A DNA stretch of 7,007 nucleotides from Balneolaceae bacterium (GTDB taxonomy: Bacteria > Bacteroidota > Rhodothermia > Balneolales > Balneolaceae), in NCBI GenBank assembly GCA_007118525.1, contig SKRK01000121.1:1-7007 (forward strand), given 5' to 3'. The notes below the pieces were generated by a model. That model searched no databases and was not told the origin of the DNA. It worked only from the letters and a program-made list of their open reading frames with translations. This document shows positions 1 to 5,934 of this stretch, piece after piece; position 1 is the stretch's first letter; each line of letters starts with the position of its first letter. A program made the translations under genes and the position numbers.

Positions 1-1
1 A

Positions 2-75
2 CACAAAGGTGCACGAAGTAATATAAAAACTTAAACATAGTCTTCGTGAAACCTTCGTGATTTCGTGTCTTCGTG
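2..75. repeat. Degenerate CACGAAG/CTTCGTG intergenic repeat, cut by the window edge
   Basis: Four copies of TTCGTG lie at 43-48, 54-59, 62-67 and 70-75, spaced 11, 8 and 8 bases apart. The inverted form CACGAAG lies at 12-18, inside a longer arm (2-18) that is an imperfect reverse complement of 42-59, with a 23-base AT-rich loop between. Similar short-period CACGAAG arrays are scattered between genes in many bacterial genomes, with no known function. The element probably continues to the left. No reading frame was found here. The irregular spacing and lack of unique spacers argue against CRISPR. Confidence 0.6.
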
Positions 76-129
76 GCCATGCATATCGGGCTTCTAATTC
101 ACTTGTTTTTTTAGTTTTCTCACAGCCTC

Positions 130-176
130 TCGAAGGGGGACTATTTGAGCCTATTCCTTATCTCAAGCTCACATTA
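130..176 (-). repeat. Intergenic repeat copy A, downstream of hsp20
   Basis: Read on the minus strand, this segment starts TTAATGTGAG and ends CCCCCTTCGA. It aligns with 4498-4543 at roughly 70 percent identity by eye, with only small gaps. Both copies begin about 47 bases past the stop codon of the upstream minus-strand gene. The TTCGAAGGGG-type end resembles half of the CCCCTTCGAAGGGG palindromes that I associate with dispersed elements in Bacteroidota-like genomes. Neither a coding role nor a transcript is visible. The similarity is modest and hand-aligned. Confidence 0.4.
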
Positions 177-180
177 AATT

Positions 181-214
181 AAGACCGCCCGAAGCACCAG
201 GCGGCCTCAGTCTT
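181..214 (-). terminator. Rho-independent terminator of hsp20
   Basis: Ten bases after the hsp20 stop codon the minus strand can form a GC-rich hairpin. GGCCGCC (206-200) pairs with GGCGGTC (189-183), with one G-U pair and a 10-base loop. An outer AAGAC/GTCTT pairing (214-210 with 185-181) is also possible. The tail is TTAATTTAAT, a rather weak U tract, so termination may be incomplete. Confidence 0.6.
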
Positions 215-223
215 AACCGGCAC

Positions 224-691
224 TCATGATATTTCAATTTTTCTGCCGGCTTTCTCTTTTAGTTTTGGTATCGTTAGTACCAAAACACCGTTTTCATAAT
301 TTGCGTTAATTTTCTCCATATCTGCTATATTTGGAAGAGGAAGTGACCGGCTGAACCGGCCAAACCGGCTTTCAACCCTGTGAAATTTTCGTTCATCCTC
401 TTCACCTCTCTGAGGTGCGTGTCGTTCACCGCTTATGGTGAGCACATTCTCGTTCAGGCTGATGTCGAAATCTTTCTTGTTCATACCGGGAAGCTCCACG
501 GTTACCTCAAACATCTTGGAAGTTTCATAAACATTCAGTTCGGGCACAAACGCACCTTCTGTCCAGTTAAATGCATCTTCAAAGATGTCATCAAGCCATT
601 TAGAAAGAGTAAACGGTCTGTTTACTCTCGACGCATTGAGTCCTGTTGTTGGTCTTGCCACTGTTGGCATATCATCTCTGCGCATTAACAT
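224..691 (-). CDS. hsp20: Hsp20 family small heat shock protein (alpha-crystallin domain)
   Basis: This is an ATP-independent cytoplasmic holdase that binds unfolding proteins and passes them to DnaK/ClpB-type refolding machinery. The protein has a short N-terminal arm (about 1-48), an alpha-crystallin domain (about 49-145) with VELPGMNKKDF, the conserved ENGVLVLTIPK strand-turn near its end, and a C-terminal I-x-I motif (IEI) that docks onto neighbouring subunits in oligomers. Length is typical for bacterial class A Hsp20. Three ATG codons (697, 691, 685) are in frame. GAGGAGG ends only 2 bases before the first but 8 bases before the second, so I place the start at 691, giving 155 residues; starting at 697 gives 157. 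A sigma-54-type promoter lies upstream and a terminator follows, so it is probably a single-gene transcript. The family call is certain; which paralogue it is cannot be told. Confidence 0.96.
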   Translation of the reverse strand: MLMRRDDMPTVARPTTGLNASRVNRPFTLSKWLDDIFEDAFNWTEGAFVPELNVYETSKMFEVTVELPGMNKKDFDISLNENVLTISGERHAPQRGEEDERKFHRVESRFGRFSRSLPLPNIADMEKINANYENGVLVLTIPKLKEKAGRKIEIS

Positions 692-699
692 AATCATAA

Positions 700-706
700 C
701 CTCCTC
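700..706 (-). promoter_or_regulatory. Strong Shine-Dalgarno sequence of hsp20
   Basis: GAGGAGG is the only near-perfect ribosome binding site in the window; the other genes have AT-rich leaders without one. Its 8-base spacing to the ATG at 691 decides the start among three clustered in-frame ATGs. A UAACC (722-718)/GGUUA (701-697) pairing could mask its 3' end; this 5-bp stem is weak. Confidence 0.8.
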
Positions 707-733
707 AACTTTTTTTTGGTTAAAAAGATTAAA

Positions 734-762
734 AGTATGAATGTGTGGTTGTAGATTATCAA
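734..762 (-). promoter_or_regulatory. Possible second (sigma-70-like) promoter of hsp20
   Basis: On the minus strand TTGATA (762-757) is followed after exactly 17 bases by CATACT (739-734), matching four of six bases of TATAAT. Transcription would start near 727, giving a leader of about 36 bases. The region is AT-rich, so a chance match is quite possible. It overlaps the leader expected from the sigma-54 promoter just upstream. Confidence 0.3.
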
Positions 763-783
763 CCCTTCTTCAATTTTATTTAG

Positions 784-799
784 TGCAAAGCCTGTGCCA
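784..799 (-). promoter_or_regulatory. Sigma-54 (RpoN) -24/-12 promoter of hsp20
   Basis: The minus strand reads TGGCAC (799-794), five bases AGGCT, then TTGCA (788-784). This matches the TGGCAC(A/G)-N4-TTGC(A/T) consensus, with the required 10 bases between the invariant GG and GC, and a T before TGGCAC as preferred. The predicted start is near 773, about 80 bases before the ATG at 691. Sigma-54 promoters need an enhancer-binding ATPase, so hsp20 would be switched on by a dedicated activator. The nearest downstream gene on this strand is hsp20. Confidence 0.75.
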
Positions 800-847
800 A
801 ATCTACTCCTATACATTTAAATCAGGGCTTGCGGAAAATCTGTCCTG

Positions 848-864
848 CCAATTTTTATGATTGG
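848..864. promoter_or_regulatory. Short dyad CCAAT-N7-ATTGG upstream of the sigma-54 promoter
   Basis: A perfect 5-bp inverted repeat (848-852 and 860-864) with a 7-base centre lies about 75-90 bases upstream of the predicted sigma-54 start. This is a plausible place for an activator site. At five base pairs per arm it could easily be chance. Confidence 0.25.
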
Positions 865-873
865 ATTTCAATT

Positions 874-901
874 TGACAAACCGGGTATGAAAAAATGACA
901 A
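874..901. promoter_or_regulatory. Direct repeat TGACAA x2, 22 bases apart, possible enhancer site
   Basis: TGACAA occurs at 874-879 and 896-901, in the same orientation and about two helical turns apart. This is about 100-128 bases upstream of the predicted sigma-54 start, the usual range for enhancer-binding proteins. The 243-base gap holding it (698-940) otherwise contains only the promoter elements and the ribosome binding site. The activator role is inferred. Confidence 0.3.
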
Positions 902-940
902 TGGGTTATTGAGTAATAGTTTTAACCGCTTTCATTCCAC

Positions 941-3900
941 TCAATCACCCTGGCCAAGCAGCCCCAAAAACACTCCAACAAAGAGTGCAAATCCTGTCCA
1001 GGATATAAGGTGTAAGGGTGCATTGGGCCCGTGAACAACCTGGTCGGTACTCGAAAACATATACCAGAAAAGACTCACCACAAGGGCAGTATAGATGAAT
1101 GTTATAAGAATGAATATACTAACCCGTCCAATAATGGATACCCACTGAAAGGGATCTCCCTTCAGGTAGACAATTTTTTTGCGAAGGTCGGACCAGACGT
1201 ATAGAAATGTGCCCGCTACTCCAAAAAGAAAAGCAAAGGCAACGCCGCCCACATCTCCTATTTCTGCCAGCTCAAACCAGGGATCACCAAAATCAAACAT
1301 AAAGATTACGCCTACGAGCAGCGCCAGCCATACCCTGGCAAAGTTTCCTGTATACTGTGAGATCGTTTTGACTATATTTAAAATCGGATTCTTTTTCTCA
1401 TTTATTGCACGATTGCACTGATAGGCATGAAAAATATCATGCCTGTTAAAACACCACTGTTTTACCCGGCCGAGCATCTCTTTAACTAACGGCCTGTTCC
1501 TGATCTCTGAAAATGCCTCCATTCGTATCAGCTGAACCACCCGTGCCTCCGCATTGCGATCCATCGCCTCTTCAACGAGCTCCCTCCAAAGATTCTCCTG
1601 GCTTAGACTCCAAACTGCCTCTAGCGCGCTGTTTTTAAAATTTGAGCTGACACTGCCTGTTGCCCAGTTCAGAAATTCATACCTCTTAAGCCACGAAGAG
1701 TCGCTGTCCCGGCCGCACTCCTCCAGAGTACTATCCGTTACAATAGAGAGAAGTTTGTACTGAACCGCCTCATTTTCCTGGCCCAATACCAAGCTGTACA
1801 AATTCTCCCATAGCTCTTCTTTAGCCAGGCCCTTTTTATTTTTCCAGATTTGGGCCGAGCTCCCATATGCCATATCCCATTGTTGAAGGCGCTGAATTGA
1901 TTCAGAAATCAGATCTGAAAAAATTGCGGATTCAACGAATCCTGCAAGTGGGACAAACTCATCTTTCAGTAGTCCCAGGTAGTGTTCAATTCCCTGAATA
2001 GTTTCGCTCACCCGAAATTCATGCAGAAGATTCTCAGGAACCATTCTGTTGGCTTTCTCTTCAAGATTATCGGACAGAAGCAGTATTCTGTCTGCTATTT
2101 CACGACTTTTTTTAGAAGTATAGGGTGGATTGCCTGCCCGAAACCAGACCGATCCTGACGGTTGAGCAATTTCAATAAGATCGTGCAGGGTAATACCCTG
2201 TCTTGCAGTTTCAGCTCCTGTTCCGCGAAGGTGATGAACTACTCCACGAAGTATTTTCTGCGGGTCCTGCTCACCTTTAAGGTCCAGAAGTTCACTTCTA
2301 AGCCCATCAAGCACCTCAAAAAAAGGTGTTCCATTATCTCTTTTTTCCATCCGGCTGTTTCCGGATGAAGCTCTTTCGGCAAGCATTTGAGATATATCAG
2401 AAAGCGGATAAAAACCATCAACGCCTCTGCGGTACTCCCTGCCATGGCTCAGCTCCGCCAGAAATCTAAAAAACTTCTGATTTGGCCTTCGTACAGAGAG
2501 CAGGTAGAGATAGTGGTCGGGGTTAAATTCCGGATCGATAATCAGCCTGAACCTTATCTGATGTTCTACGGCATCTGCCAGCATCGGTAGAAACTCCGAA
2601 TCAGCATCAGAAGGTATCAGGGCAGGCAACAGTAGCGGATCGTCCAGCCGATGAATAAGCTGAGGGTCAAAAAGCTGTCGACTGAATGACGGTTCAAGCT
2701 CCAGCAATTTTCTGACCAATGGCGAAAGCGGTGTTTCCCCCAATTTTGCAGAGGTATCCTCTCGCTCAATCAAACTACTGCTCCTGAACAAAAGAATGAG
2801 CTCCTCTTCATCAATAATTTCGGTGTGGATACAGAAATCTATCAAATAGAACGCCTGATATGCGCGCTCATCAAGAGTTAGGGTTCTCCATTTTTGCTCA
2901 TTGGAAATTAAATTTACACCCTCTGCAAAAAGGCGGTAGTGATCTTCATACCTTTCATGAGGAAGTGTTTTATATACATAATCAACCACCGACGAATCCT
3001 TCATTTCGGTGTCATAACCCTCATATTCAACAGCACTTCTGTTTTGAAACGACCAAAACAGGGTTCTTCCTTTTAAAAATTTGTTAAACCTTTCCGAACC
3101 GTGCCAGTCTCTCTTAGCGCCGGTAAAGGAGAGGCCGAGCAGAATGGAGCTCTCCATCAGCTCGTCCATTAGCAGCAGCGACTGAAGCCTTGATGCAAAG
3201 TTTTCGCTGCGATGATACTGGTTCAGCACACCTTTAAAACAGACACCGAACAGATCTCCTGCAGGTAGTTCTGATCTCTTTAACTGACCAATCAAAATAC
3301 CTGCATTTCGCACTAGATTTCTGTCACGAATCTCTCTTTTGCTATCAAATCGTTCATTCAGAATCTTTTCTGCATACTCTCTGCACTCCTTACGGCCCGC
3401 TTGCAGTAAAAGGCTGCAAGCCGCAAAGAGTATACTTATATCGGAATCTGATAGCTCTGAAACATCCTGAAAAGGCAGTGGGAAAGATGCCTCACTTATG
3501 TTGTTATCATCTGAATATGCTGCTGAGCGAACAAGCAGAACCCTTCGCCGGCTTCTCTGATTATTAAGCCTGATGGATTGATCAGCCGGTATGTTTCTTT
3601 TTTTACAGTATTCGGCCAGATATTCTTTCAATTCGGGAAAATTTTTCATCTCCCTTCCCAATACTTTTGCCGCAAGCTGATAGAGAACCGGGTCGGATGC
3701 CCTGAAAAAGAAACGGATAAAACCGGTTAGTGAACCATCGAGTACACTAACATGCTGCAGTACTTTTAATCGCAGGCGTATCTCTTCGCGATCATCCAGA
3801 CTTTTCCAGTCCGACCATTTTTTCTGATTCTCTTTTACGTTGAAATATTCGAGTATGGTTTTCCAAAGTTCGTGACGATGAACACCCTTTTTACGGCCGG

Positions 3901-4003
3901 CTGACAAGATTGATCTTAAAAGTAATCCAGACTCTTTATCTGTCTGAGGATTGAGCTGAATCAACTCTTGTAAATTTGAGAAGTTTTTTTCTCTGCTAGT
4001 CAT
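941..4003 (-). CDS. Unrecognised 1020-residue protein with large helical domain and four C-terminal transmembrane segments
   Basis: I do not recognise this protein. Residues 1 to about 870 are soluble, rich in Leu, Glu, Arg and Ser, and look almost wholly helical, with amphipathic stretches that suggest helical-repeat packing; no repeat unit is clear. There is no signal peptide, Walker A/B pair, protease or nuclease motif. A less helical, conserved-looking patch (QPSGSVWFRAGNPP, about 614-627) falls near the middle. Four hydrophobic segments follow at about 886-903, 918-936, 961-983 and 999-1017, separated by short loops, and the chain ends three residues later. The charged LRKK stretch after segment 2 and the absence of a signal peptide suggest a cytoplasmic N-terminal domain. 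The start at 4003 is the first possible one, because an in-frame TGA lies four codons upstream. No Shine-Dalgarno is visible. The gene starts 46 bases after an 88-residue membrane protein gene and may be co-transcribed with it. Roles as a membrane-tethered scaffold or sensor are guesses only. The frame is intact, so it is a real gene. Confidence 0.85.
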   Translation of the reverse strand: MTSREKNFSNLQELIQLNPQTDKESGLLLRSILSAGRKKGVHRHELWKTILEYFNVKENQKKWSDWKSLDDREEIRLRLKVLQHVSVLDGSLTGFIRFFFRASDPVLYQLAAKVLGREMKNFPELKEYLAEYCKKRNIPADQSIRLNNQRSRRRVLLVRSAAYSDDNNISEASFPLPFQDVSELSDSDISILFAACSLLLQAGRKECREYAEKILNERFDSKREIRDRNLVRNAGILIGQLKRSELPAGDLFGVCFKGVLNQYHRSENFASRLQSLLLMDELMESSILLGLSFTGAKRDWHGSERFNKFLKGRTLFWSFQNRSAVEYEGYDTEMKDSSVVDYVYKTLPHERYEDHYRLFAEGVNLISNEQKWRTLTLDERAYQAFYLIDFCIHTEIIDEEELILLFRSSSLIEREDTSAKLGETPLSPLVRKLLELEPSFSRQLFDPQLIHRLDDPLLLPALIPSDADSEFLPMLADAVEHQIRFRLIIDPEFNPDHYLYLLSVRRPNQKFFRFLAELSHGREYRRGVDGFYPLSDISQMLAERASSGNSRMEKRDNGTPFFEVLDGLRSELLDLKGEQDPQKILRGVVHHLRGTGAETARQGITLHDLIEIAQPSGSVWFRAGNPPYTSKKSREIADRILLLSDNLEEKANRMVPENLLHEFRVSETIQGIEHYLGLLKDEFVPLAGFVESAIFSDLISESIQRLQQWDMAYGSSAQIWKNKKGLAKEELWENLYSLVLGQENEAVQYKLLSIVTDSTLEECGRDSDSSWLKRYEFLNWATGSVSSNFKNSALEAVWSLSQENLWRELVEEAMDRNAEARVVQLIRMEAFSEIRNRPLVKEMLGRVKQWCFNRHDIFHAYQCNRAINEKKNPILNIVKTISQYTGNFARVWLALLVGVIFMFDFGDPWFELAEIGDVGGVAFAFLFGVAGTFLYVWSDLRKKIVYLKGDPFQWVSIIGRVSIFILITFIYTALVVSLFWYMFSSTDQVVHGPNAPLHLISWTGFALFVGVFLGLLGQGD

Positions 4004-4018
4004 TGATTCGGGGAATCA
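4004..4018 (-). promoter_or_regulatory. Perfect hairpin abutting the start codon of the 1020-residue gene
   Basis: TGATTC (4018-4013 on the minus strand) and GAATCA (4009-4004) form a perfect 6-bp stem with a 3-base CCC loop, ending directly at the ATG (4003-4001). It occupies the place where a Shine-Dalgarno would sit and includes the in-frame TGA. It may limit ribosome access, be an operator, or be chance. Confidence 0.35.
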
Positions 4019-4049
4019 GAATTAAGTCCAATTATTTGGCTATCAAAAG

Positions 4050-4316
4050 TTAGTCAACCATTTGATTTCGGTCCTGAACTGTAATATTCGTTAAAAACGC
4101 CATTGGTGATATGCCGCCGGCAATTATGGCTGCTACTACAATCAGTGCGGCCGACAAAACCAGGAAATCCCCTGATGGATCAATACCGGCAAAAGCTGAG
4201 CCTGCATTTACAACAAATACAATGATAAAGAATGAGAGAATGGCCAAAAGTATCATGACCAAAAAAGAGACTATACTTACAAGCAGGTTTCCGAAAAAGC
4301 TTCCGAGTTTTTTCAT
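4050..4316 (-). CDS. Small two-helix membrane protein of unknown function
   Basis: This is an 88-residue hydrophobic protein with a short basic N-terminus (MKK) and two predicted membrane helices at about 10-37 and 50-76. They are separated by a short loop, GSAFAGIDPSGD, and followed by a polar tail ending in QDRNQMVD. By the positive-inside rule both ends would be cytoplasmic and the loop outside. I do not recognise a family. The start has no Shine-Dalgarno but has an A-rich leader, as with neighbouring genes. The gene lies 46 bases upstream of the 1020-residue membrane-anchored protein on the same strand with no terminator between, so the two are probably one operon and may work together. 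The opposite strand is also open here, but that frame gives a low-complexity Ala/Thr/Lys product and is a shadow. Confidence 0.7.
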   Translation of the reverse strand: MKKLGSFFGNLLVSIVSFLVMILLAILSFFIIVFVVNAGSAFAGIDPSGDFLVLSAALIVVAAIIAGGISPMAFLTNITVQDRNQMVD

Positions 4317-4391
4317 TTTATTATCTGTTTAGTTGAGCGGTTAGTAATTTATATTAGCCTGAGTTCGATATAAAAACCAGTTGATGAGTGT

Positions 4392-4409
4392 CCCTCCGCC
4401 GGCGGAGGG
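4392..4409. repeat. Perfect 18-base GC-rich palindrome
   Basis: CCCTCCGCC followed by GGCGGAGGG is a perfect palindrome in an AT-rich 273-base gap (4317-4589), 75 bases upstream of the 88-residue protein gene and about 180 past uppP. Neither strand has a following T tract, so it is not a standard intrinsic terminator. Such CCTCCGCCGGCGGAGG units look like dispersed palindromic elements; only one copy is in this window. Confidence 0.6.
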
Positions 4410-4497
4410 CAATGGGGGATGAAAAGCAGTTTATTTGATGCTCTAAATTGACTATTTAAATCAAATCTTTACATACCAGGGTATCTCCCTGCTCACT

Positions 4498-4543
4498 TCG
4501 AAGGGGTCTTTTTTTGCCTTTTCATACAACAAACTCACATTAA
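4498..4543 (-). repeat. Intergenic repeat copy B, downstream of uppP
   Basis: On the minus strand it starts TTAATGTGAG 47 bases after the uppP stop and ends CCCCTTCGA, aligning with copy A at 130-176. The middle contains a run of seven A on this strand (seven T on plus). The rest of the 4317-4589 gap holds the 4392-4409 palindrome and otherwise unremarkable AT-rich sequence. No hairpin plus U-tract terminator for uppP was seen. Confidence 0.4.
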
Positions 4544-4589
4544 CTTCGAATAAATAAGGTAGTACAGATTACAAATATGAAGCAATCTT

Positions 4590-5453
4590 TCAAAGAACAC
4601 CTGCAAACGAAGAAATAGCTACCACAGCTGCGAGAAACCAGACATAATAAGAGAAGACTCGGAAATTGGCCCTGTAAAGTAGTTGAATCACCACCTTGAG
4701 CGCAAAAATCCCAACCACCGCTGATACGATAAAAGCGGTAGTCATTGCACCCCAGCCGAGTGAAATGGTGCCTCCATACCCAAACACCTCAACAGCCTGC
4801 AGAAGCGTTGCACCGAGAATGGTAGGTATGGCTATGAAGAAACTGTATTCAGCCGCCCAGCGCCGCTGCATGCCGGCGAACAGGGCAAAGGCTATGGTCA
4901 TGCCGCTTCGGCTCAAGCCGGGCATCAGCGCCATAGCCTGCGCAATACCGATGATGATTGCTATTCCGATACCGATCTCTCTCAACCCGATTTTTCTTGG
5001 TGGTAATACATCAGTCCAATAGAGGATGATACCGGTTATGATTAGCGTACCGCTCATAAAAAGCGGCTGAGCAAATACCCCTTCAAACATCGCTTTCATG
5101 GGAAACCCAATAACCCCGGTTACAAATACAGAGAACAGACCATAGAAAGTGAGTCTGCGATAAAGTTCACCTTTGGGTGTACGTTCACCGGTTTTCCACT
5201 CCCAGAATCCGGAAAGGGTCCATGTAAGGTATTTGGTGAGGCTGTCTCTGAAAACATACGCAATGGATACCAATGTACCAACATGCACAACCAGGTCGAA
5301 AAGAATCATCTCCGGCGAATCGGGATCAGGCAGCTCAACTCCCCTTTTGATCAGAAAATGCTGCATCAACGCAAGGTGGCTGGTGGAGCTCACCGGAAAA
5401 AACATGAATATCCCCTGGATGATCCCCAGCAGGATGGCAACCCAAATGGCCAT
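4590..5453 (-). CDS. uppP: Undecaprenyl-diphosphate phosphatase (UppP/BacA) family protein, with active-site glutamate replaced
   Basis: UppP/BacA enzymes dephosphorylate undecaprenyl diphosphate in the inner membrane, recycling the lipid carrier for peptidoglycan and other surface polymers and giving bacitracin tolerance. This 287-residue, multi-helix protein has the normal length and both signature regions. Near the N-terminus, PVSSTSH (20-26) supplies the histidine matching E. coli His30. PGLSRSGMT (178-186) matches PGxSRSxxT, with Arg182 in the key arginine position; LVVHVGT (55-60 region) is also typical. Odd point: the (E/Q)xxxE motif reads Q13-G-I-F-M17, so the final glutamate (E. coli Glu21) is methionine. 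The codon is a plain ATG at 5405-5403, in an intact frame. It may be an inactive or repurposed paralogue, or a subfamily using other residues. The ATG at 5453 fits the family N-terminus; no Shine-Dalgarno is seen. The gap to the DUF779 gene is 95 bases, so co-transcription is uncertain. Family call firm, enzymatic call less so. Confidence 0.9.
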   Translation of the reverse strand: MAIWVAILLGIIQGIFMFFPVSSTSHLALMQHFLIKRGVELPDPDSPEMILFDLVVHVGTLVSIAYVFRDSLTKYLTWTLSGFWEWKTGERTPKGELYRRLTFYGLFSVFVTGVIGFPMKAMFEGVFAQPLFMSGTLIITGIILYWTDVLPPRKIGLREIGIGIAIIIGIAQAMALMPGLSRSGMTIAFALFAGMQRRWAAEYSFFIAIPTILGATLLQAVEVFGYGGTISLGWGAMTTAFIVSAVVGIFALKVVIQLLYRANFRVFSYYVWFLAAVVAISSFAGVL

Positions 5454-5493
5454 TTAAAAATATTTAAAGCTGATTAAAACTCAGCAATTCGCT

Positions 5494-5518
5494 TTATCAT
5501 TTGAAAGGCTAATGATAA
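5494..5518. promoter_or_regulatory. 8-bp inverted repeat upstream of uppP
   Basis: TTATCATT (5494-5501) and AATGATAA (5511-5518) are perfect inverted arms around a 9-base centre, 41-65 bases before the uppP start. A second small dyad, GCTGA/TCAGC, lies at 5469-5485. The stems are AT-rich and lack a terminator tail, so an operator site is more likely than a terminator. Function is unproven. Confidence 0.35.
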
Positions 5519-5548
5519 TGAAATTCTATACCCGGTGCTTATAAGGTT

Positions 5549-5914
5549 TTATGCCAACGCTTCCAGATTTTCGAGCTGCTCTTCAGTAAACATTTTTGAT
5601 TTAATAAGGAACCGCACACCCAACGGTATCTCAATCGAAAAACTGGACCCTCTACCCTCCTTAACATCTAATGTAAGCTGCATGTGCTGCCAGTATTTAA
5701 ACTGATCTTTTGCCATGTAGAATGGTGCACCGTACACTTCCCCCAGTTTCACATCGCTTTTCCCAATACGAAACTGCCCGGCCCTGTAACACATCGGTGA
5801 TGAGCCGTCACAACACCCACCACTTTGATGAAACATCAGTTCACCGTGTTTTTCACGCAATTGATCCATTACTTTCTTTGCCTCGTCGGTTATGAGTACA
5901 CGTTTAACAGCCAT
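5549..5914 (-). CDS. DUF779 family protein
   Basis: This 121-residue soluble protein matches the DUF779 family in length and in its signature, HQSGGCCDGSSPMC (29-42), with paired Cys34-Cys35 and Cys42 next to His29. Further typical patches are YMAKDQFKYWQHMQLTLDV (66-84) and the GSSFSIEIPLGVRFLIKSK stretch (89-107). The biochemical role is not established. The family is repeatedly found beside alcohol and aldehyde dehydrogenase genes, and the clustered cysteines suggest metal or redox binding. Here it lies 63 bases downstream of adhP on the same strand, separated by a terminator-like hairpin, so it is probably expressed by read-through or from its own weak promoter. The ATG at 5914 has no Shine-Dalgarno; the upstream ATG at about 5924 is out of frame. 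Confidence 0.92.
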   Translation of the reverse strand: MAVKRVLITDEAKKVMDQLREKHGELMFHQSGGCCDGSSPMCYRAGQFRIGKSDVKLGEVYGAPFYMAKDQFKYWQHMQLTLDVKEGRGSSFSIEIPLGVRFLIKSKMFTEEQLENLEALA

Positions 5915-5934
5915 GGGTATTCATTAGGGTTTTT

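Noticed and set aside
42..75. Possible CRISPR array
   Set aside because: The repeats are about 6-7 bases with 2-5 base gaps, far too short for CRISPR repeats and spacers.
380..688. Plus-strand open frame of 102 codons opposite hsp20
   Set aside because: It lies wholly antisense to a certain Hsp20 gene, has no recognisable domain and no upstream signals.
873..902. Plus-strand TTGACA as a -35 box
   Set aside because: There is no acceptable -10 element at 16-18 bases and no plus-strand gene downstream.
2239..2445. Alternative minus-strand frame inside the 1020-residue gene as a small gene or frameshift remnant
   Set aside because: The main frame continues unbroken through it with consistent composition, and the alternative product shows no features.
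941..4003. Large protein as a STAND/NACHT-type defence NTPase or known defence effector
   Set aside because: No Walker A or B motif, nuclease or TIR-like motif could be found in the 1020 residues; the helical character alone is not evidence.
4111..4332. Plus-strand open frame opposite the 88-residue gene
   Set aside because: The minus-strand product has a coherent two-helix membrane topology and fits the operon direction; the plus product is low-complexity.
4392..4409. Palindrome as an intrinsic terminator of uppP
   Set aside because: It is about 180 bases past the stop and no T tract follows it on either strand.
4696..5022. Plus-strand open frame of 108 codons within uppP
   Set aside because: It is a mirror of conserved UppP membrane segments, and its composition (Met/Pro/Ala/Ile rich) is that of an antisense shadow.
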